Shown here: piece after piece, positions 60,300 through 64,000 of the stretch | Numbering within the stretch: position 1 is the first letter of the stretch | How the letters are laid out: every line of letters starts with the position of its first letter | NCBI GenBank assembly: GCA_964057225.1 | Contig: OZ059896.1 | Span: forward strand, 4,030,001 to 4,094,000 | Length of the DNA stretch: 64,000 bases | Reading direction: 5' to 3' | From: Auanema rhodensis | Taxonomy: Eukaryota; Nematoda; Chromadorea; Rhabditida; Rhabditidae | Translations under genes and position numbers: made by a program | Notes under the pieces: model-generated | Databases searched by the model: none | Seen by the model: the letters and a program-made list of their open reading frames with translations, nothing else | Told to the model about the DNA's origin: nothing

Positions 60300-63200
60300 T
60301 TGAAAAATGATGCATTAGTGTATGTTGAGTTTCCATGTACACTCAACAATGCTTCCAAAAACATTTTGACAAAAATTTTCCCGAAAAATTTCAAAATAAT
60401 TTCACAAAAAGTAGATGTTTTTAGATTCCTTTTTTCAAGACAAAGACGATGGACATTGTTATTCAACAAAAAAATTAATTCTTCAGGGTGAAAATCGAGG
60501 ATATAAGTGTGAACTTATATCAGTTGATATCTCGGTGCATTTTTAAGCTAGCGCAAATCTGATAACACAGATCGACGCAGCTTAAAAATCCGCATCGAAT
60601 GCACTATACTACATTAAGAAAAGCTTAATACAAAAATTAGTTATGATCGTTTGAAAAATGATGCATTAGTGTATGTTGAGTTTCCATGTACACTCAACAT
60701 TGCTTCCAAAAACATTTTGACAAAAATTTTCCCGAAAAATTTCAAAATAATTTCACAAAAAGTAGATGTTTTTAGATTCCTTTTTTCAAGACAAAGACGA
60801 TGGACATTGTTATTCAACAAAAAAATTAATTCTTCACGGTGAAAATCGAGGATATAAGTGTGAACCTATATCAGTTGATATCTCGGTGCATTTTCAAGCT
60901 AGCGCAAATCTGATAACACAGATCGACGCAGCTTAAAAATCCACATCGAATGCACTATACTACATTGGGAAACACTCAATACAAAAATTAGTTATGATCG
61001 TTTGAAAAATGATGCATTAGTGTATGTTGAGTTTCCATGTACACTCAACATTGCTTCCAAAAACATTTTGACAAAAATTTTCCCGAAAAATTTCAAAATA
61101 ATTTCACAAAAAGTAGATGTTTTTAGATTCCTTTTTTCAAGACAAAGACGATGGACATTGTTATTCAACAAAAAAATTAATTCTTCACGGTGAAAATCGA
61201 GGATATAAGTGTGAACCTATATCAGTTGATATCTCGGTGCATTTTCAAGCTAGCGCAAATCTGATAACACAGATCGACGCAGCTTAAAAATCCGCATCGA
61301 ATGCACTATACTACATTAAGAAAAGCTTAATACAAAAATTTGTTATGATCGTTTGAAAAATGATGCATTAGTGTATGTTGAGTTTCCATGTACACTCAAC
61401 ATTGCTTCCAAAAACATTTTGACAAAAATTTTCCCGAAAAATTTCAAAATAATTTCACAAAAAGTAGATGTTTTTAGATTCCTTTTTTCAAGACAAGGAC
61501 GATGGACATTGTTATTCAACAAAAAAATTAATTCTTCAGGGTGAAAATCGAGGATATAAGTGTGAACTTATATCAGTTGATATCTCGGTGCATTTTTAAG
61601 CTAGCGCAAATCTGATAACACAGATCGACGCAGCTTAAAAATCCGCATCGAATGCACTATACTACATTAAGAAAAGCTTAATACAAAAATTAGTTATGAT
61701 CGTTTGAAAAATGATGCATTAGTGTATGTTGAGTTTCCATGTACACTCAACATTGCTTCCAAAAACATTTTGACAAAAATTTTCCCGAAAAATTTCAAAA
61801 TAATTTCACAAAAAGTAGATGTTTTTAGATTCCTTTTTTCAAGACAAAGACGATGGACATTGTTATTCAACAAAAAAATTAATTCTTCACGGTGAAAATC
61901 GAGGATATAAGTGTGAACCTATATCAGTTGATATCTCGGTGCATTTTCAAGCTAGCGCAAATCTGATAACACAGATCGACGCAGCTTAAAAATCCGCATC
62001 GAATGCACTATACTACATTAAGAAAAGCTTAATACAAAAATTAGTTATGATCGTTTGAAAAATGATGCATTAGTGTATGTTGAGTTTCCATGTACACTCA
62101 ACATTGCTTCCAAAAACATTTTGACAAAAATTTTCCCGAAAAATTTCAAAATAATTTCACAAAAAGTAGATGTTTTTAGATTTCTTTTTTCAAGACAAAG
62201 ACGATGGACATTGTTATTCAACAAAAAAATTAATTCTTCAGGGTGAAAATCGAGGATATAAGTGTGAACTTATATCAGTTGATATCTCGGTGCATTTTTA
62301 AGCTAGCGCAAATCTGATAACACAGATCGACGCAGCTTAAAAATCCACATCGAATGCACTATACTACATTGGGAAACACTCAATACAAACATTAGTTATG
62401 ATCGTTTGAAAAATGATGCATTAGTGTATGTTGAGTTTCCATGTACACTCAACATTGCTTCCAAAAACATTTTGACAAAAATTTTCCCGAAAAATTTCAA
62501 AATAATTTCACAAAAAGTAGATGTTTTTAGATTCCTTTTTTCAAGACAAAGACGATGGACATTGTTATTCAACAAAAAAATTAATTCTTCACGGTGAAAA
62601 TCGAGGATATAAGTGTGAACCTATATCAGTTGATATCTCGGTGCATTTTCAAGCTAGCGCAAATCTGATAACACAGATCGACGCAGCTTAAAAATCCGCA
62701 TCGAATGCACTATACTACATTAAGAAAAGCTTAATACAAAAATTTGTTATGATCGTTTGAAAAATGATGCATTAGTGTATGTTGAGTTTCCATGTACACT
62801 CAACATTGCTTCCAAAAACATTTTGACAAAAATTTTCCCGAAAAATTTCAAAATAATTTCACAAAAAGTAGATGTTTTTAGATTCCTTTTTTCAAGACAA
62901 AGACGATGGACATTGTTATTCAACAAAAAAATTAATTCTTCAGGGTGAAAATCGAGGATATAAGTGTGAACTTATATCAGTTGATATCTCGGTGCATTTT
63001 TAAGCTAGCGCAAATCTGATAACACAGATCGACGCAGCTTAAAAATCCACATCGAATGCACTATACTACATTGGGAAACACTCAATACAAACATTAGTTA
63101 TGATCGTTTGAAAAATGATGCATTAGTGTATGTTGAGTTTCCATGTACACTCAACATTGCTTCCAAAAACATTTTGACAAAAATTTTCCCGAAAAATTTC

Positions 63201-64000
63201 AAAATAATTTCACAAAAAGTAGATGTTTTTAGATTCCTTTTTTCAAGACAAAGACGATGGACATTGTTATTCAACAAAAAAATTAATTCTTCACGGTGAA
63301 AATCGAGGATATAAGTGTGAACCTATATCAGTTGATATCTCGGTGCATTTTCAAGCTAGCGCAAATCTGATAACACAGATCGACGCAGCTTAAAAATCCA
63401 CATCGAATGCACTATACTACATTGGGAAACACTCAATACAAAAATTTGTTATGATCGTTTGAAAAATGATGCATTAGTGTATGTTGAGTTTCCATGTACA
63501 CTCAACATTGCTTCCAAAAACATTTTGACAAAAATTTTCCCGAAAAATTTCAAAATAATTTCACAAAAAGTAGATGTTTTTAGATTCCTTTTTTCAAGAC
63601 AAAGACGATGGACATTGTTATTCAACAAAAAAATTAATTCTTCAGGGTGAAAATCGAGGATATAAGTGTGAACTTATATCAGTTGATATCTCGGTGCATT
63701 TTTAAGCTAGCGCAAATCTGATAACACAGATCGACGCAGCTTAAAAATCCGCATCGAATGCACTATACTACATTAAGAAAAGCTTAATACAAAAATTAGT
63801 TATGATCGTTTGAAAAATGATGCATTAGTGTATGTTGAGTTTCCATGTACACTCAACATTGCTTCCAAAAACATTTTGACAAAAATTTTCCCGAAAAATT
63901 TCAAAATAATTTCACAAAAAGTAGATGTTTTTAGATTCCTTTTTTCAAGACAAAGACGATGGACATTGTTATTCAACAAAAAAATTAATTCTTCAGGGTG

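Larger units (their letters stand above)
33179..64000 (+). repeat. 351-bp satellite array, right arm (R subfamily)
   Basis: About 88 copies, running off the window edge. R-type marks are ATTTTCCCGAAAAATTTC, ATTTCACAAAAAGTAG and CAAGACAAAGACGATGG. Two main monomer forms alternate. One has TTCAGGGTGAAA, GAACTTATATC and CATTTTTAAGC; the other has TTCACGGTGAAA, GAACCTATATC and CATTTTCAAGC. Two linkers also occur: CATTAAGAAAAGCTTAATAC and CATTGGGAAACACTCAATAC. Each monomer has a 63-codon open stretch that starts at TTG (no ATG) and covers only about half the monomer. This is a by-product of repetition, not 80 genes. Confidence 0.97.

Noticed and set aside
33275-63650. A 63- to 81-codon open frame repeated in over 80 right-array monomers (starting L-K-N-D-A-L-V-Y-V).
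   Set aside because: It starts at TTG with no ATG, covers only about half the monomer, has no similarity I recognise, and single-base A-run changes shift its end freely. Repetition of a satellite copies any chance open frame.
1-64000. CRISPR array, because of the regular repeats.
   Set aside because: Units of 351 and 184 bp are repeated in full with no short repeats separated by unique spacers, and the content is eukaryotic.

Overview
The window is eukaryotic, AT-rich satellite DNA with no intact protein-coding gene, RNA gene, CRISPR array or recognisable transposase. Captured fragments of a replication-dependent histone locus (an H4 start with its promoter, and a histone-type 3' stem-loop) point to an animal, probably an invertebrate. 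The stem-loop class of histone mRNA is also found in some algae and protists, and the species cannot be named from this sequence.

Layout. (1) Positions 1-17,727 hold about 50.5 tandem copies of a 351-bp satellite monomer. (2) Positions 17,728-33,178 hold a 15.45-kb insert. (3) Positions 33,179-64,000 hold about 88 more copies of the same satellite on the opposite strand. The window is therefore a large imperfect palindrome with its axis near 25,453. The strict mirror part runs from about 17,470 to 18,672 on the left and about 32,250 to 33,440 on the right. The outer arrays belong to two diverged subfamilies (L and R), but the last left monomer is R-type, like the right array.

The insert has two kinds of sequence. 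A histone-derived block occurs three times: 17,728-18,587 (+), 19,856-20,423 (+, lacking its left part) and 32,332-33,178 (-). It contains, in order, a histone-type 3' stem-loop (absent from the second copy), an AT-rich spacer, an H4-like promoter (CCAAT, TATA, short leader), and the first codons of H4 (M-S-E-R-G-K-G-G-K-G-L-E), which then run into a stop codon. The rest, about 13 kb, is a second tandem family of about 184 bp with two subfamilies (A and B) and several strand switches; its largest block is on the minus strand at 22,591-32,249.

Possible joint function (inference only). The H4-type promoters at both ends of the inner array point inward at each other, so they could transcribe the 184-bp repeats convergently. 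The stem-loops sit exactly where the outer arrays end, oriented to process a transcript leaving either outer array toward the centre. This could be an S-phase-timed satellite transcription unit, or simply a histone-repeat fragment carried along and amplified with the satellites. The sequence alone does not decide.

The outer arrays show satellite homogenisation: linked variant haplotypes, dimer, hexamer and ten-monomer repeats, a run of 13 apparently identical monomers, and length changes confined to one A-run. The short open frames inside the repeats are not supported as genes. All coordinates were read by eye; block edges without a sharp junction are approximate to a few tens of bases.
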